A stretch of 64,000 nt of DNA from Martinezella lusitana (GCF_016901135.1 NZ_JAFEVL010000036.1:107608-171607), one strand, 5' to 3'. Positions 16,235-25,748 are shown, counted from the first letter of the stretch. Program-made: numbers and translations. Notes: a model not told the origin generated them from the sequence alone.

Positions 16235-17449
16235 CTACCCCGCTTTCAATGGCGCAAGCCCGCTCGCCTTTAACAAGGCAATTATCATCGGGCCAAGCGA
16301 GAATTCGCCGCGCTCGGTTCGCCGAGTCAGAGCCCGCAGATATCCACCGGCCGAGTTGATGAAGTTCGCCCGCTCCAAGATGCAGGCGATCACAACCGCC
16401 GCATTCTCCGGCCCCATAGTAGCGCACGCGTCCTGATAGGCCGCCGGGCTGACGCCAAGCATGGACCGAACAACCACCGCAGCCGACATCAACTCGCGCC
16501 AGCTTGCGATCGCTCCATCCGGTCCATAATCGGCAATCGCTGGGCAGGCCTTCAGCACTGTTCCCAGCGGAAACGCCTTAATCGGCGCACTCATCGGCCG
16601 GCTGGTTTCATCCAGTTTCGCCCCCTGCTCTTTTTCGGAGCGAGGTTCAAGTTCATTAAGGTATTCGGGTTTTGAATTCTGTATGTGCCGCTCAATATGA
16701 GCACCATTGGTGCTATTTTTCTCCGAATTTCCCTGGATATCCAATCGATTGACTATCTCCTCCTGAAGCAGCTGCATTTCATCGAGGACCGCGGAAACGT
16801 CAGAGAGCGTGGGAGAGCGTGGAATCCGCGTGACCAGGGCGATATACATCGCTTCGATCACCCTCCAGTCGCCATCAGCACCTTCTTCCATTGCTGCAGT
16901 AATCAACTTACGAACGTCTCGCCGGCAGATCGTCAGGCTTTCCTTGGCCTTACGAAGCATCGCGCGATCGGTCATCACTTGCTGCGCCATCACAGCCAGT
17001 TCTTCTGAACGCGCGAGGAGGGGGGAGAGATCAAAGCCGAAGGCACTCTCGATCTCTCCAGCGCCATCCCTGCGAGCGTAACGCTTGCCATTGGCACTGT
17101 CTTTCCGGATGATCAAGCCCGCCTCAACCAGGACCGCGATATGCCGGCGCAATGTCGCACCAGCCATCCCGTGGGCTCGAAGCGCAAGCTGGGTATTCGA
17201 CGGGAAGACTATCAGTTTCGCGTCTTGACGCAGTTCATTGTCCGGATAGAAGCTCAACAGCGCGTCGAGCACCGCGAGACTGTTGGATTGAACGCCGAGC
17301 ACATCCATAGCGGCGGAGGCGTCCCTGAAGACCTTCCACTTGTCCGCGGTCTTTCCGTGCTTAATTTCAGCCAATGCCGCCTGTCGCCGCACGAGCGCAA
17401 GCGTCATCGGCCGCCGCCCGAATGGCGTCGTCACACTTCCTGTTTGCAT
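16235..17449 (-). CDS. repC: Plasmid replication initiator RepC
   Basis: A 404-residue RepC of normal length. The N-terminal winged-helix region includes FPSNTQLALRAHGMAGATLR and RHIAVLVEAGLIIRKDS; a conserved helical C-terminal domain follows (YLRALTRRTERGEFSLGPMI). RepC binds the origin and is rate-limiting for replication of repABC plasmids. A ribosome-binding site (AGGTGAGA) precedes ATG 17449. The 155 bases between repB and repC hold a putative antisense RNA that should repress repC. An AT-rich segment inside the gene may be the origin. Confidence 0.95.
   Translation of the reverse strand: MQTGSVTTPFGRRPMTLALVRRQAALAEIKHGKTADKWKVFRDASAAMDVLGVQSNSLAVLDALLSFYPDNELRQDAKLIVFPSNTQLALRAHGMAGATLRRHIAVLVEAGLIIRKDSANGKRYARRDGAGEIESAFGFDLSPLLARSEELAVMAQQVMTDRAMLRKAKESLTICRRDVRKLITAAMEEGADGDWRVIEAMYIALVTRIPRSPTLSDVSAVLDEMQLLQEEIVNRLDIQGNSEKNSTNGAHIERHIQNSKPEYLNELEPRSEKEQGAKLDETSRPMSAPIKAFPLGTVLKACPAIADYGPDGAIASWRELMSAAVVVRSMLGVSPAAYQDACATMGPENAAVVIACILERANFINSAGGYLRALTRRTERGEFSLGPMIIALLKASGLAPLKAG
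16660..16760. other. Candidate replication origin (AT-rich dyad inside repC)
   Basis: This part of repC is clearly more AT-rich than its surroundings and contains the perfect dyad AGCACCA-T-TGGTGCT (16700-16714) next to TATTTTT. In characterised repABC plasmids the origin lies within repC in a segment of this kind. The placement is by analogy only. Confidence 0.4.
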
Positions 17450-17509
17450 CGTCTCTCACCTTTCAGCAGGCAAAAGAAATCCACTCACCAAAACGATGCC
17501 AAAGAACTC

Positions 17510-17600
17510 TTGACGAGGATTCGAGGAAATGCGATTCTGTTCTTGCTACAGAGACAGAAGGGCTTCCGCGACGGCGACGTTGAGGAGGCTCTTTTCTTTT
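17510..17600 (+). ncRNA. Putative antisense ctRNA (repE/inc-alpha) between repB and repC
   Basis: On the strand opposite repABC, TTGACG (17510-17515) lies 17 bases before GATTCT (17533-17538), a weak -10. A transcript from about 17545 would end in a stem of GGGCTTCC (17560-17567) and GGAGGCTC (17584-17591), with two G-U pairs, followed by CTTTTCTTTT. repABC cassettes encode such a small counter-transcribed RNA in this gap. It pairs with the repC leader, represses repC and determines incompatibility. The span given runs from the -35 to the terminator. Confidence 0.65.
17560..17600 (+). terminator. Rho-independent terminator of the ctRNA
   Basis: Eight-pair stem (17560-17567 with 17584-17591), a 16-base loop and a run CTTTTCTTTT on the plus strand. 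It lies where ctRNA terminators sit in other repABC plasmids. Confidence 0.6.
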
Positions 17601-17604
17601 GCGG

Positions 17605-18627
17605 TTACTCTCCCTGTTTCCGTTGGTTTGCAGCGTGGTAGGCTTGGTATAGCGCCGGCACTTGCTCCAGCACGAAGGTCGCAAAGTCAGGCGTCGCCTT
17701 CCGGTCGATTATGACTTCCAGCTTGGTCTTGCTCTGTGAGATCTGTGCCAGTCTGTCTCCGTTCGGGGCCGACATCACCTCCGGCAGGCCGCGAGGAGGT
17801 CGGCGAGGCTTCAGGTGGGCGATGACCGCCTTGAATCGGTCTGGCGATGGCAGCGCCTGCACCTCTTCTGAGGCAGCATAGATGGACGCGTCAGACGGAG
17901 ACGCTGCATTCCCGACCAACTCTGCCAGTTGCTGCCAGCTTGGGCGTCCGACGCCAGGAGCGGCACCAATGGCGTCGATCAGTCCGGAGGGGAGGGCGTC
18001 GACAAGCACGAGCATCTTCGACAAATTGCTTTTGTCGATCGACATAGCAGCGATGACAATCTCGCGTGGAAACTGTTTGTTCAGATGATATGCGAAGCGC
18101 GCCTTCTCAATAAAAGTGAGATCTTCACGCTCATTGTTTTCCTGGCCTTGGGCCACAACGAGTTGTTCGTCCGTCAGCTCGCGGACCACGGCTTTGACTG
18201 GAAGACCCAGTTCCGAAACAGCACGCAATCGACGGTGCCCGAAAGCAACTTGATATCGGCCGGAAAGCTCTGGGTGAGGTCGAACCAGGATCGGAACCTG
18301 CTGGCCTTGCTCGCGGATTGAGGAGAGAAGGCCGTCGATATCACCCTGCATACGATCCTGGACGAATGACGGCTCGATCACCGAGGCGTCCAGTTCTATG
18401 ACTGCCTGACCTTCAGCAAGGCGCCGCTCGATTTCTTCGGCACGGCTAAGGCGATCATTTTGCTCGCGCAGTGCATTGCCAATGTTCGCCGTGAGCTTGG
18501 TTGCCGGATCGCGATCCTTCCTTGGCACACCGAGAAGCGGCATGGACCGGTTCTTTCCAGACCTGTTTTCCGCGAGTGGCGTGTCGGGGGCGTCTGTCGA
18601 GACGCCCAGGATGTGTTTCCGGCTCAT
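17605..18627 (-). CDS. repB: Plasmid partitioning protein RepB (ParB family)
   Basis: A 340-residue ParB-type protein. N-terminal MSRKHILGV is typical of RepB; the ParB nuclease-like core includes RYQVAFGHRRLRAVSELGLPV and VVAQGQENNEREDLTFIEKA, followed by an HTH (MSIDKSNLSKMLVLVDAL). RepB binds parS and works with RepA in segregation and in repression of the operon. The start overlaps the repA stop as ATGA. Length is normal. Confidence 0.95.
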   Translation of the reverse strand: MSRKHILGVSTDAPDTPLAENRSGKNRSMPLLGVPRKDRDPATKLTANIGNALREQNDRLSRAEEIERRLAEGQAVIELDASVIEPSFVQDRMQGDIDGLLSSIREQGQQVPILVRPHPELSGRYQVAFGHRRLRAVSELGLPVKAVVRELTDEQLVVAQGQENNEREDLTFIEKARFAYHLNKQFPREIVIAAMSIDKSNLSKMLVLVDALPSGLIDAIGAAPGVGRPSWQQLAELVGNAASPSDASIYAASEEVQALPSPDRFKAVIAHLKPRRPPRGLPEVMSAPNGDRLAQISQSKTKLEVIIDRKATPDFATFVLEQVPALYQAYHAANQRKQGE

Positions 18628-19838
18628 GTGGGTCTACCCCATGCTTTTTTGATCAGAGTTTCGATCTCGTCATTGACCGCGTTCATAGCCTCCAAGGCCC
18701 GATCATAGGTCGATCGCGTGAACTGTCCGCGCTCGACTTCAAAAAGGGTCTGGTTTGTCAGACCTGCATCCGACACTGCCGTGGTTTTCAGCATCGGGAA
18801 ATTGAGGACACTCTCGCCAAATATCGACCGCAAATAGCCCACCATTTGGTTTTGCGGCCCATCGCTCGGTTCAAAACGAGTGATGAGGTAGCGCATCCAA
18901 TTGAACTTGAACTCGGCGCCAGCGTTCTCGATTTCCCGGAGCAAATTGGACGTCATCGCCAGGAACTGGTTCATCGACATCACGTCCAACATCTGAGGAT
19001 GGACCGTGACCAAGATCGATGTTGCTGCTGTCAGAGCCGAAAGCGTGAGGTAGCCGAGCTGGGGAGGGCAATCGATCACGACGACATCGTAGTTATTGGC
19101 GATGTCCTCGATCACTTGACTGATACGACCGTAAAAGAGCGTGTCGCCTTCCTTGCGCTTCATCAGCGCGCGTGGGGTGTCGTGCTCAAACTCCATCAGT
19201 TCGAGGTTACCGGGAATGAGGTGTAGGTCGGGAATATATGTTCCCCGGACAACCTGCTCGATCGGGACCTGCTCATTATCGTAGCGAATGGCGCCATAAA
19301 GCGTTTCGTTTGGACCAACGTCGGTCTCCGGTTGACTGCCGAAGAGTGCGGAAAGGCTTGCTTGAGGATCAAGATCGATCGCGAGAACCCGGTACCCGCG
19401 CATTGCCAGATACTGAGCCAGATGTGCGGCTGTGGTCGTCTTGCCCGACCCGCCTTTGAAATTCATAACGGAGATAACCTGAAGCTGCTCGCCGTCGCGA
19501 CGGTGCGGCAGATAGCGTCGATTCCCACGGCCGATCTGGTCCATGTGCTTGCGGATCGCATGAATATCTTCGATTGAAAAATTCCGCCTACCGCCCGGGC
19601 TCATGCTTACATTCAACTCTGGCATTTCCGAAGCGGTCTGTCGTAGGTAAGATTCACCGACGCCAAGCAGCTTAGATGCTTCCGACGGACCGAACGTTCG
19701 AATGCCCTTCTCGGAAGTCGGCGGGAAGACCTTAAGATGATGCGCTTGAAGTTGACTGGAGAGGGCGTCGGCATGACGCTCCATCAATGCCGTCAACCCT
19801 TCAACAAGAGGCGCTGCTTCTGCGGCGGACTTCGCCAT
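18624..19838 (-). CDS. repA: Plasmid partitioning ATPase RepA (ParA family)
   Basis: A ParA-type ATPase with an N-terminal HTH region (TFGPSEASKLLGVGESYLRQ), the deviant Walker A KGGSGKTT near residues 128-135 and VVVIDCPPQLGYLTLSAL as the switch/Walker B region. RepA drives segregation with RepB and represses the repABC promoter. The start chosen, ATG 19838, gives 404 residues, matching the 398-407 usual for RepA; in-frame starts at 19850 and 19931 are possible. Its promoter region is shared divergently with traI and contains two TraR-box-like dyads. Confidence 0.93.
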   Translation of the reverse strand: MAKSAAEAAPLVEGLTALMERHADALSSQLQAHHLKVFPPTSEKGIRTFGPSEASKLLGVGESYLRQTASEMPELNVSMSPGGRRNFSIEDIHAIRKHMDQIGRGNRRYLPHRRDGEQLQVISVMNFKGGSGKTTTAAHLAQYLAMRGYRVLAIDLDPQASLSALFGSQPETDVGPNETLYGAIRYDNEQVPIEQVVRGTYIPDLHLIPGNLELMEFEHDTPRALMKRKEGDTLFYGRISQVIEDIANNYDVVVIDCPPQLGYLTLSALTAATSILVTVHPQMLDVMSMNQFLAMTSNLLREIENAGAEFKFNWMRYLITRFEPSDGPQNQMVGYLRSIFGESVLNFPMLKTTAVSDAGLTNQTLFEVERGQFTRSTYDRALEAMNAVNDEIETLIKKAWGRPT

Positions 19839-20047
19839 CTCAATACCCATTTCTTGCCAGTGGCGATATTTTTCGCGAAACCGGTAAAATTCCGCCACCA
19901 GAAATAAGCGCCGATTCTGATTTTTGAGCAAGGGTTTTTAGGTTAACAAGGGGTTAACATATTTGCCCCAAACTAAGCCATCAGGCCGAATCGGCGATAA
20001 CTAACCGGTAGTTAGGCAGATTCCCCGCGTTGCGGCCAGTGCGCATT

Positions 20048-20065
20048 AAGTGCAGATTTGCACAT
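20048..20065. promoter_or_regulatory. TraR box (tra box) 1, repA/traI divergent region
   Basis: AAGTGCAGATTTGCACAT matches the TraR-box consensus ATGTGCAGATCTGCACAT at 16 of 18 bases. It lies in the divergent gap between repA and traI. In Ti plasmids TraR bound to such boxes activates both traI-trb and repABC. Confidence 0.75.
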
Positions 20066-20136
20066 AAAATGAGGCATCGCCCACAGCGCAAGCCAGTCGG
20101 CTTGGCAGGCTTCAACCCCAGTTCGGTAGAATCACT

Positions 20137-20154
20137 GGGTGCAAATCTGCACGT
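20137..20154. promoter_or_regulatory. TraR box (tra box) 2, upstream of traI
   Basis: GGGTGCAAATCTGCACGT matches the tra-box consensus at 14 of 18 bases and keeps the GTGCA/TGCAC arms. It is about 60 bases before the traI start, consistent with an activator site next to the traI promoter. Confidence 0.65.
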
Positions 20155-20212
20155 TGGCACACGCTGACCGAGATGATTTCTGTCCGCATGACCTGTTCAT
20201 GCGGAGATCATG

Positions 20213-20848
20213 ATGCGGATACTGACCATTCCACCCCACCATCACAGACGGCACCGACGTTTCCTGAAACAGATGCACCGTCTTCGCGCTACAGTATTCG
20301 GCGACCGTCTCGAATGGGACGTGTCTATTGCGGCAGGCGAAGAGCGTGATCAATATGATGACTTCAAGCCGGCCTACCTCTTGGCGATCACCGAGAGCGG
20401 ACTGGTCGCCGGCTGCGTCCGTCTTCTTCCGGCTTGCGGGCCGACGATGCTCGCACAGACCTTTCCTCAACTGCTTAAAACAGGCTCGCTCGCTGTACAC
20501 CCTGGAATGGTAGAGAGCTCGCGCTTCTGCGTCGACACCTCCCTTGTTTCGGGGAGGGAGGGAGGCCAACTGCATCTCGCGACGCTCACCCTGTTCGCTG
20601 GCATTATCGAATGGTCGATCGCGAACGGCTATAGTGAGATCGTCACGGCGACCGATCTCCGTTTTGAGCGTATTCTGAAGCGGGCCGGATGGCCAATGCG
20701 CCGGCTCGGCGAAGCTGCCGCGATCGGCAACACCATCGCTATTGCCGGAAGTCTGCCGGCAGATCGCGTCAGCTTCGAACGGGTTTGCCCTCAGGGCTAC
20801 CACTCGATCCCTCAGCTCGACGGGGCACCGATTGGGAGCGTCGCGTGA
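20213..20848 (+). CDS. traI: N-acyl-homoserine lactone synthase TraI (LuxI family)
   Basis: A 211-residue autoinducer synthase. Family residues are visible in RLRATVFGDRLEWDV, the acidic DQYDDFKPAYLL segment, GCVRLLPACGP and SSRFCVDTSL. It makes an acyl-homoserine lactone from acyl-ACP and S-adenosylmethionine, the signal that TraR uses to turn on conjugation. ATG 20213 is preferred over ATG 20210 because GGAG (20203-20206) is then 6 bases away. It is first in the traI-trb operon and its stop overlaps the trbB GTG start. Confidence 0.93.
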   Translation: MRILTIPPHHHRRHRRFLKQMHRLRATVFGDRLEWDVSIAAGEERDQYDDFKPAYLLAITESGLVAGCVRLLPACGPTMLAQTFPQLLKTGSLAVHPGMVESSRFCVDTSLVSGREGGQLHLATLTLFAGIIEWSIANGYSEIVTATDLRFERILKRAGWPMRRLGEAAAIGNTIAIAGSLPADRVSFERVCPQGYHSIPQLDGAPIGSVA

Positions 20849-21816
20849 CTCAGCTGCGCTCCCATCCCCGCCTTGTCCGCAAACTCCAGGATGCCCTGGG
20901 TGATCACCTCTGCGTCGCGCTCGACGACGCAACAGTCGTCGAAATCATGCTCAACCCGGATGGCAAGCTTTTTATCGAGCGCCTTGGCCATGGTGTCATG
21001 GGAGCTGGCGCCCTTAGCTCGGCGGCGGCAGAGGTTATCATCGGCAGCGTCGCTCATGCTCTGCGCTCGGAAGTAGACCCCGAGCAGCCAATCATTTCCG
21101 GCGAGCTGCCGATCGGCGGACATCGTTTTGAGGGCCTCCTGCCGCCTGTCGTCTCGGGACCGACATTTACGATCCGGCGACGCGCCTCGCGCCTTATTCC
21201 ACTCGATGAGTATGTGCGATCGAAGGTAATGACCGAAGCGCAGGCTTCGGTGCTGCGCAGCGCCATTGCCTCTCGAATGAACATCGTAATTTCCGGCGGT
21301 ACGGGATCTGGCAAAACGACGCTTGCAAATGCAGTCATCGCCGAAATCATCGCGAGCGCACCCGACGATCGCATTGTCATCCTCGAAGACACCGCCGAAA
21401 TCCAGTGCGCCGCAGAGAATGCGGTATCGCTCCATACGAGCGACACGATCGATATGGCCCGGCTGCTCAAAAGCACAATGCGGCTGCGGCCCGATCGTAT
21501 CATTGTCGGCGAAGTCCGTGACGGTGCGGCGCTGACGCTGCTCAAGGCATGGAACACCGGTCATCCGGGCGGGGTCACAACCATACATTCCAATACAGCG
21601 ATGTCGGCGCTTCGCAGGCTCGAGCAACTGACAGCGGAAGCCAGCCACCAACCCATGCACGAGGTGATCGGCGAAGCCGTGGATCTCGTCGTTTCCGTAG
21701 AGCGAACGGGGAAGGGGAGGCGGGTCCGCGAGATCATCAACATCGAAGGTTTTGCCAATTCCCACTACCGCACCGAACATTACGCACAAATCGATGAGGA
21801 CAGCCATGTCGCGTGA
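20845..21816 (+). CDS. trbB: P-type conjugative transfer ATPase TrbB (VirB11 family)
   Basis: A 323-residue VirB11-type traffic ATPase: Walker [10 protein letters not shown] near 151-159, then [17 protein letters not shown] and [17 protein letters not shown], and the His-box segment [17 protein letters not shown]. It is a hexameric cytoplasmic motor of the mating channel. The GTG start overlaps the traI stop (GTGA) and gives the same length as Ti TrbB; translation is probably coupled. Confidence 0.95.
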   Translation: MTQLRSHPRLVRKLQDALGDHLCVALDDATVVEIMLNPDGKLFIERLGHGVMGAGALSSAAAEVIIGSVAHALRSEVDPEQPIISGELPIGGHRFEGLLPPVVSGPTFTIRRRASRLIPLDEYVRSKVMTEAQASVLRSAIASRMNIVISGGTGSGKTTLANAVIAEIIASAPDDRIVILEDTAEIQCAAENAVSLHTSDTIDMARLLKSTMRLRPDRIIVGEVRDGAALTLLKAWNTGHPGGVTTIHSNTAMSALRRLEQLTAEASHQPMHEVIGEAVDLVVSVERTGKGRRVREIINIEGFANSHYRTEHYAQIDEDSHVA

Positions 21817-22213
21817 CTATCAACGTTTCCTGGCCGGCGGCGCGCTGGTCTTGCTCTTCGCCAACACGTTGGTCGCTCCGGCACTTGCCTCATCGGGTGG
21901 CGGGGGTCTCCCGTGGGAATCTCCGCTCCAGCAGATCCAGCAGTCGATAACCGGTCCGGTCGCCGGCTTCATTGCACTGGCAGCCGTCGCCATCGCCGGT
22001 GCGATGCTGATTTTCGGAGGCGAGCTCAACGATTTCGCGCGCAGGCTCTGCTACGTCGCGCTTGTCGGCGGCGTTCTTCTCGGTGCGACCCAGATCGTGG
22101 CGCTGTTCGGTGCAACAGGCGCTTCGATCGGCGAGAACACCGCACAACCTGCTCCGGGCACTGCCGAACAGATGACGCTGCTTGGACCGAAAGGGGAGGG
22201 GGCTCATGGCTGA
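21806..22213 (+). CDS. trbC: Conjugal pilin TrbC
   Basis: A 135-residue VirB2/TrbC-type pilin precursor with a signal sequence ([21 protein letters not shown]) and two hydrophobic helices ([20 protein letters not shown] and [20 protein letters not shown]). It would be processed to form the conjugative pilus. GAGGA lies 6 bases before ATG 21806; an ATG at 21794 is the alternative. It overlaps the trbB end by 11 bases. Confidence 0.9.
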   Translation: MSRDYQRFLAGGALVLLFANTLVAPALASSGGGGLPWESPLQQIQQSITGPVAGFIALAAVAIAGAMLIFGGELNDFARRLCYVALVGGVLLGATQIVALFGATGASIGENTAQPAPGTAEQMTLLGPKGEGAHG

Positions 22214-22505
22214 GCCCGGATCCAATCTCGCTCGCTCGCGGGTGCATCGGGCGCTGTCACGCCCAAATCTGCTGATGGGTGCCGACCGCGAGCTGGTGCT
22301 CCTCGCAGCGCTCGCGGCCGTGATCCTCATCTTCGTCGTTCTAACCTGGTATGCCGCACTGTTCGGCGCCGCAATCTGGCTGGTCGCGGTCGCAGCCCTT
22401 CGCATGATGGCGAAAGCAGATCCGCTTATGCGCCGTGTCTATGTCAGGCACATCTCCTATCGGTCCTACTACAGGCCGACCTCCACACCGTGGCGACGGT
22501 ACTGA
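22206..22505 (+). CDS. trbD: Conjugal transfer protein TrbD
   Basis: A 99-residue VirB3-like inner-membrane protein: two adjacent hydrophobic segments ([20 protein letters not shown] and [15 protein letters not shown]) and the conserved tail [17 protein letters not shown]. It supports channel assembly with TrbE. ATG 22206 overlaps the trbC stop and gives the usual length. Confidence 0.92.
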   Translation: MAEPGSNLARSRVHRALSRPNLLMGADRELVLLAALAAVILIFVVLTWYAALFGAAIWLVAVAALRMMAKADPLMRRVYVRHISYRSYYRPTSTPWRRY

Positions 22506-22507
22506 CG

Positions 22508-24964
22508 ATGGCTGCACTGAAGCCTTTTCGTCATTCCGGACCATCCTTCGCCGACCTCGTTCCCTATGCGGGGCTGGTCGATAACGGCGTGGTCCTGCTG
22601 AAAGATGGCTCCCTCATGGCCGGCTGGTATTTCGCGGGACCGGACAGCGAAAGCTCGACCGACGCCGAGCGCAACGAGGTCAGCCGGCAGATCAACACGA
22701 TCCTGTCGCGGCTCGGCACGGGCTGGATGATCCAAGTGGAGGCCGTCCGCGTGCCGACGATCGACTACCCGGGGGAAGACGTCTGCCACTTTCCTGATCC
22801 GGTCACGCGCGCCATCGATGCGGAACGGCGATCGCATTTCGAGCGCGAGAGCGGACATTTCGAAAGCCGGCACGCGCTGATCTTGACATGGAGGCCGCCG
22901 GAGCCTCGGCGATCCGGGCTTGCGCGCTATGTGTATGCCGACGCGGGGAGCCGATCAGCCACTTATGCCGAAACGGCGCTGGAAACCTTCCGGACCTCGA
23001 TCCGCGAGGTCGAGCAGTATCTCGCCAACGTCATCTCAATACACCGCATGGTGACGCACGAAACCGAGGACCGCGGTGGTTTTCGGATCGCACGCTATGA
23101 CGAGTTGTTTCAGTTCGTCCGTTTCTGCATCACTGGCGAGAACCATCCAGTCCGTCTGCCTGACATCCCGATGTATCTCGACTGGCTGGTGACGGCTGAG
23201 CTGCAACATAGGCTCGCCCCCAAAGTCGAGAACAGGTTTCTTGGGGTGGTCGCCATTGACGGCCTGCCGGCGGAAAGCTGGCCGGGCATTCTCAATTCCC
23301 TCGACCTGATGCCGCTGACCTATCGCTGGTCAAGCCGCTTCGTCTTTCTCGACGAGCAGGAGGCGAGGGCGAAGCTCGAACGTACGCGAAAGAAATGGCA
23401 GCAGAAGGTGCGGCCGTTCTTCGACCAACTCTTCCAGACACAAAGCCGGTCGATCGACCAGGATGCGATGCTGATGGTGGCGGAGACAGAGGATGCGATC
23501 GCGGAGGCATCCTCCCAGCTCGTCGCCTATGGCTATTACACGCCCGTCATCATCCTCTTTGATGACGACAGCACCCGGCTTCAGGAAAAGTGCGAGGCCG
23601 TGCGCCGACTGATCCAGGCCGAAGGATTTGGGGGGCGAATCGAAACCCTGAATGCCACCGACGCTTTCCTCGGTTCGCTTCCGGGCAACTGGTACGCCAA
23701 TATTCGCGAACCGCTGATCAACACGCGCAACCTCGCCGATCTCATCCCACTCAACTCGGTCTGGTCCGGCAGTCCAACGGCACCGTGCCCTTTCTACCCG
23801 CCCGGCTCGCCGCCGCTGATGCAGGTCGCCAGCGGATCCACGCCCTTCCGGCTGAACCTTCACGTCGACGACGTCGGGCATACGCTGGTGTTTGGGCCGA
23901 CGGGTTCCGGTAAATCGACCTTGCTCGCGCTGATCGCGGCACAGTTTCGACGCTACGCGGACGGTCAGATCTTCGCGTTCGACAAAGGCCGTTCGATGCT
24001 ACCGCTGACGCTGGCCGCCGGCGGCGATCACTACGAGATCGGCGGCGAGAGCGACGGGAAGGGGAGGGCACTTGCCTTTTGCCCACTGTCGGATCTTTCG
24101 ACCGATTCCGACCGGGCCTGGGCGACCGAATGGATCGAGACACTTGTGGCGCTGCAGGGCGTGACGATCACGCCCGACCACCGCAATGCCGTATCCCGCC
24201 AGATCGGTTTGATGGCGGAGGCGCGCGGCCGATCGCTCTCGGACTTCGTCTCCGGCGTGCAGATGCGCGAGATCAAGGAGGCGTTGCATCACTATACGGT
24301 CGACGGACCGATGGGGCAGTTGCTCGATGCCGAGGAAGATGGGCTTGCGCTCGGTGCATTCCAGACCTTCGAGATCGAGGAACTGATGAACATGGGCGAG
24401 CGTAATCTCGTGCCCGTGCTCACCTATCTCTTCCGCCGTATCGAGAAGCGCCTGACTGGAGCTCCCAGCCTGATCATCCTCGACGAAGCCTGGATCATGC
24501 TCGACCACCCGGTCTTTGGCGGGAAGATCCGCGAATGGCTGAAGGTCCTTCGAAGGTTGAACTGCGCGGTTGTGCTGGCAACACAGTCGATCTCGGATGC
24601 GGAGCGGTCCGGGATCATCGACGTGCTGAAGGAAAGCTGCCTTACGAAGATTTGCCTCCCCAATGGCGCGGCGCGAGAGCCGGGCACACGCGAGTTCTAC
24701 GAACGCATCGGGTTCAATGAACGACAGATCGAGATCGTCGCGAATGCCATGCCCAAGCGCGAATACTACGTTGCCTCGCCAGAGGGGCGCCGGCTCTTCG
24801 ACATGACGCTCGGACCGGTCGCGCTCTCATTCGTCGGCGCCTCCGGAAAGGACGATCTGAAGCAAATCCGCGCACTGTATTCGCGACACGGGGCCGGATG
24901 GCCTCTCCATTGGCTCGAACAGAGGGGGATTGGCAATGCCGCTACATATTTTCCAATCATCTAG
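22508..24964 (+). CDS. trbE: Conjugal transfer ATPase TrbE (VirB4 family)
   Basis: An 818-residue VirB4-type ATPase with Walker A FGPTGSGKST near residues 463-471 and Walker B SLIILDEAWIMLD near 653-665. The N-terminal ALKPFRHSGPSFADLVPYAG is typical of TrbE. It energises assembly of the mating channel at the inner membrane. ATG 22508 lies 2 bases past the trbD stop; a GTG at 22490 inside trbD is possible. No defect was seen. Confidence 0.95.
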   Translation: MAALKPFRHSGPSFADLVPYAGLVDNGVVLLKDGSLMAGWYFAGPDSESSTDAERNEVSRQINTILSRLGTGWMIQVEAVRVPTIDYPGEDVCHFPDPVTRAIDAERRSHFERESGHFESRHALILTWRPPEPRRSGLARYVYADAGSRSATYAETALETFRTSIREVEQYLANVISIHRMVTHETEDRGGFRIARYDELFQFVRFCITGENHPVRLPDIPMYLDWLVTAELQHRLAPKVENRFLGVVAIDGLPAESWPGILNSLDLMPLTYRWSSRFVFLDEQEARAKLERTRKKWQQKVRPFFDQLFQTQSRSIDQDAMLMVAETEDAIAEASSQLVAYGYYTPVIILFDDDSTRLQEKCEAVRRLIQAEGFGGRIETLNATDAFLGSLPGNWYANIREPLINTRNLADLIPLNSVWSGSPTAPCPFYPPGSPPLMQVASGSTPFRLNLHVDDVGHTLVFGPTGSGKSTLLALIAAQFRRYADGQIFAFDKGRSMLPLTLAAGGDHYEIGGESDGKGRALAFCPLSDLSTDSDRAWATEWIETLVALQGVTITPDHRNAVSRQIGLMAEARGRSLSDFVSGVQMREIKEALHHYTVDGPMGQLLDAEEDGLALGAFQTFEIEELMNMGERNLVPVLTYLFRRIEKRLTGAPSLIILDEAWIMLDHPVFGGKIREWLKVLRRLNCAVVLATQSISDAERSGIIDVLKESCLTKICLPNGAAREPGTREFYERIGFNERQIEIVANAMPKREYYVASPEGRRLFDMTLGPVALSFVGASGKDDLKQIRALYSRHGAGWPLHWLEQRGIGNAATYFPII

Positions 24965-25748
24965 CAGTGGCGTAAAACGCTCCGCCGCGATGGCGGCGAT
25001 CTTGGCTCTCGCAAGCACATCGCCGCTGCAGGCAGGCGGCGTGACCGGACAGGCGACCGAGTGGACGCAGCTTGCCAACAACACTGAGCTGATCAGTCTC
25101 GTCGGCAAGTCTGCCGAACAGGTCAACAACCAGATCACCCAGATTAGCCAGCTCGCAGAGCAGATTCAGAACCAGCTCAATATCTACAGCAACATGCTGC
25201 AGAACACCGCGCAATTGCCAAACCACATCTGGGGACAGGTCGAGGGCGATCTGAACAAGCTCAAGGGCATCGTTTCCCAGGGCGAGGGCATCGCCTTCTC
25301 GATGGGCAATATCGACGATGTGCTGAAGCAGCGGTTCCAGAGCTTTGCCGACTTCAAGTCGAGCCTGCCGGACGGGGCATCCTTCTCATCGACCTATCAG
25401 AACTGGTCGAACACCAACCGGGATACGATCGCCGGGACCTTGAAGGCAGCTAACCTGACGGCCGAGCAGTTCTCCTCCGAGGAAACCACCATGTCCTCTC
25501 TCCGGTCGATGTCGGAGAGTGCCGACGGCCAGATGAAGGCATTGCAAGTCGGCCATGAAATCGCGGCGCAGGAAGTGGCGCAGATGCAGAAGCTGCGCGG
25601 TCTCGTCTCCCAGCAGATGACGATGATGGGTACCTGGTACCAATCCGAGCAGGCTGAGAAGGATCTCGCACAGGCGCGCCGCGAGGAATTCTTCAAGTCG
25701 ACGGCACCGTCGATGTCCGGTGGACAGGAGATGAAGCCCAGATGGTAG
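24936..25748 (+). CDS. trbJ: Conjugal transfer protein TrbJ (VirB5-like)
   Basis: A 270-residue secreted protein: signal sequence (SAAMAAILALASTSPLQAGG), then a Gln/Asn-rich coiled region (EQVNNQITQISQLAEQIQNQ) typical of TrbJ/VirB5 minor pilus proteins. GAGGGGG precedes ATG 24936; the gene starts inside the end of trbE. Its last codons (GGQEMKPRW) and the trbK start overlap, and this junction is duplicated at the trbK/trbL boundary. Confidence 0.92.
   Translation: MPLHIFQSSSSGVKRSAAMAAILALASTSPLQAGGVTGQATEWTQLANNTELISLVGKSAEQVNNQITQISQLAEQIQNQLNIYSNMLQNTAQLPNHIWGQVEGDLNKLKGIVSQGEGIAFSMGNIDDVLKQRFQSFADFKSSLPDGASFSSTYQNWSNTNRDTIAGTLKAANLTAEQFSSEETTMSSLRSMSESADGQMKALQVGHEIAAQEVAQMQKLRGLVSQQMTMMGTWYQSEQAEKDLAQARREEFFKSTAPSMSGGQEMKPRW

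Noticed and set aside
19941..19960. Repeated GGTTAACA near the repA start as a possible parS
   Set aside because: It is a direct repeat, not a palindrome with the GTT-N4-GC-N4-AAC layout.
23330..23881. Minus-strand frame opposite trbE
   Set aside because: It mirrors a firmly identified VirB4-type ATPase gene and has no recognisable motif.
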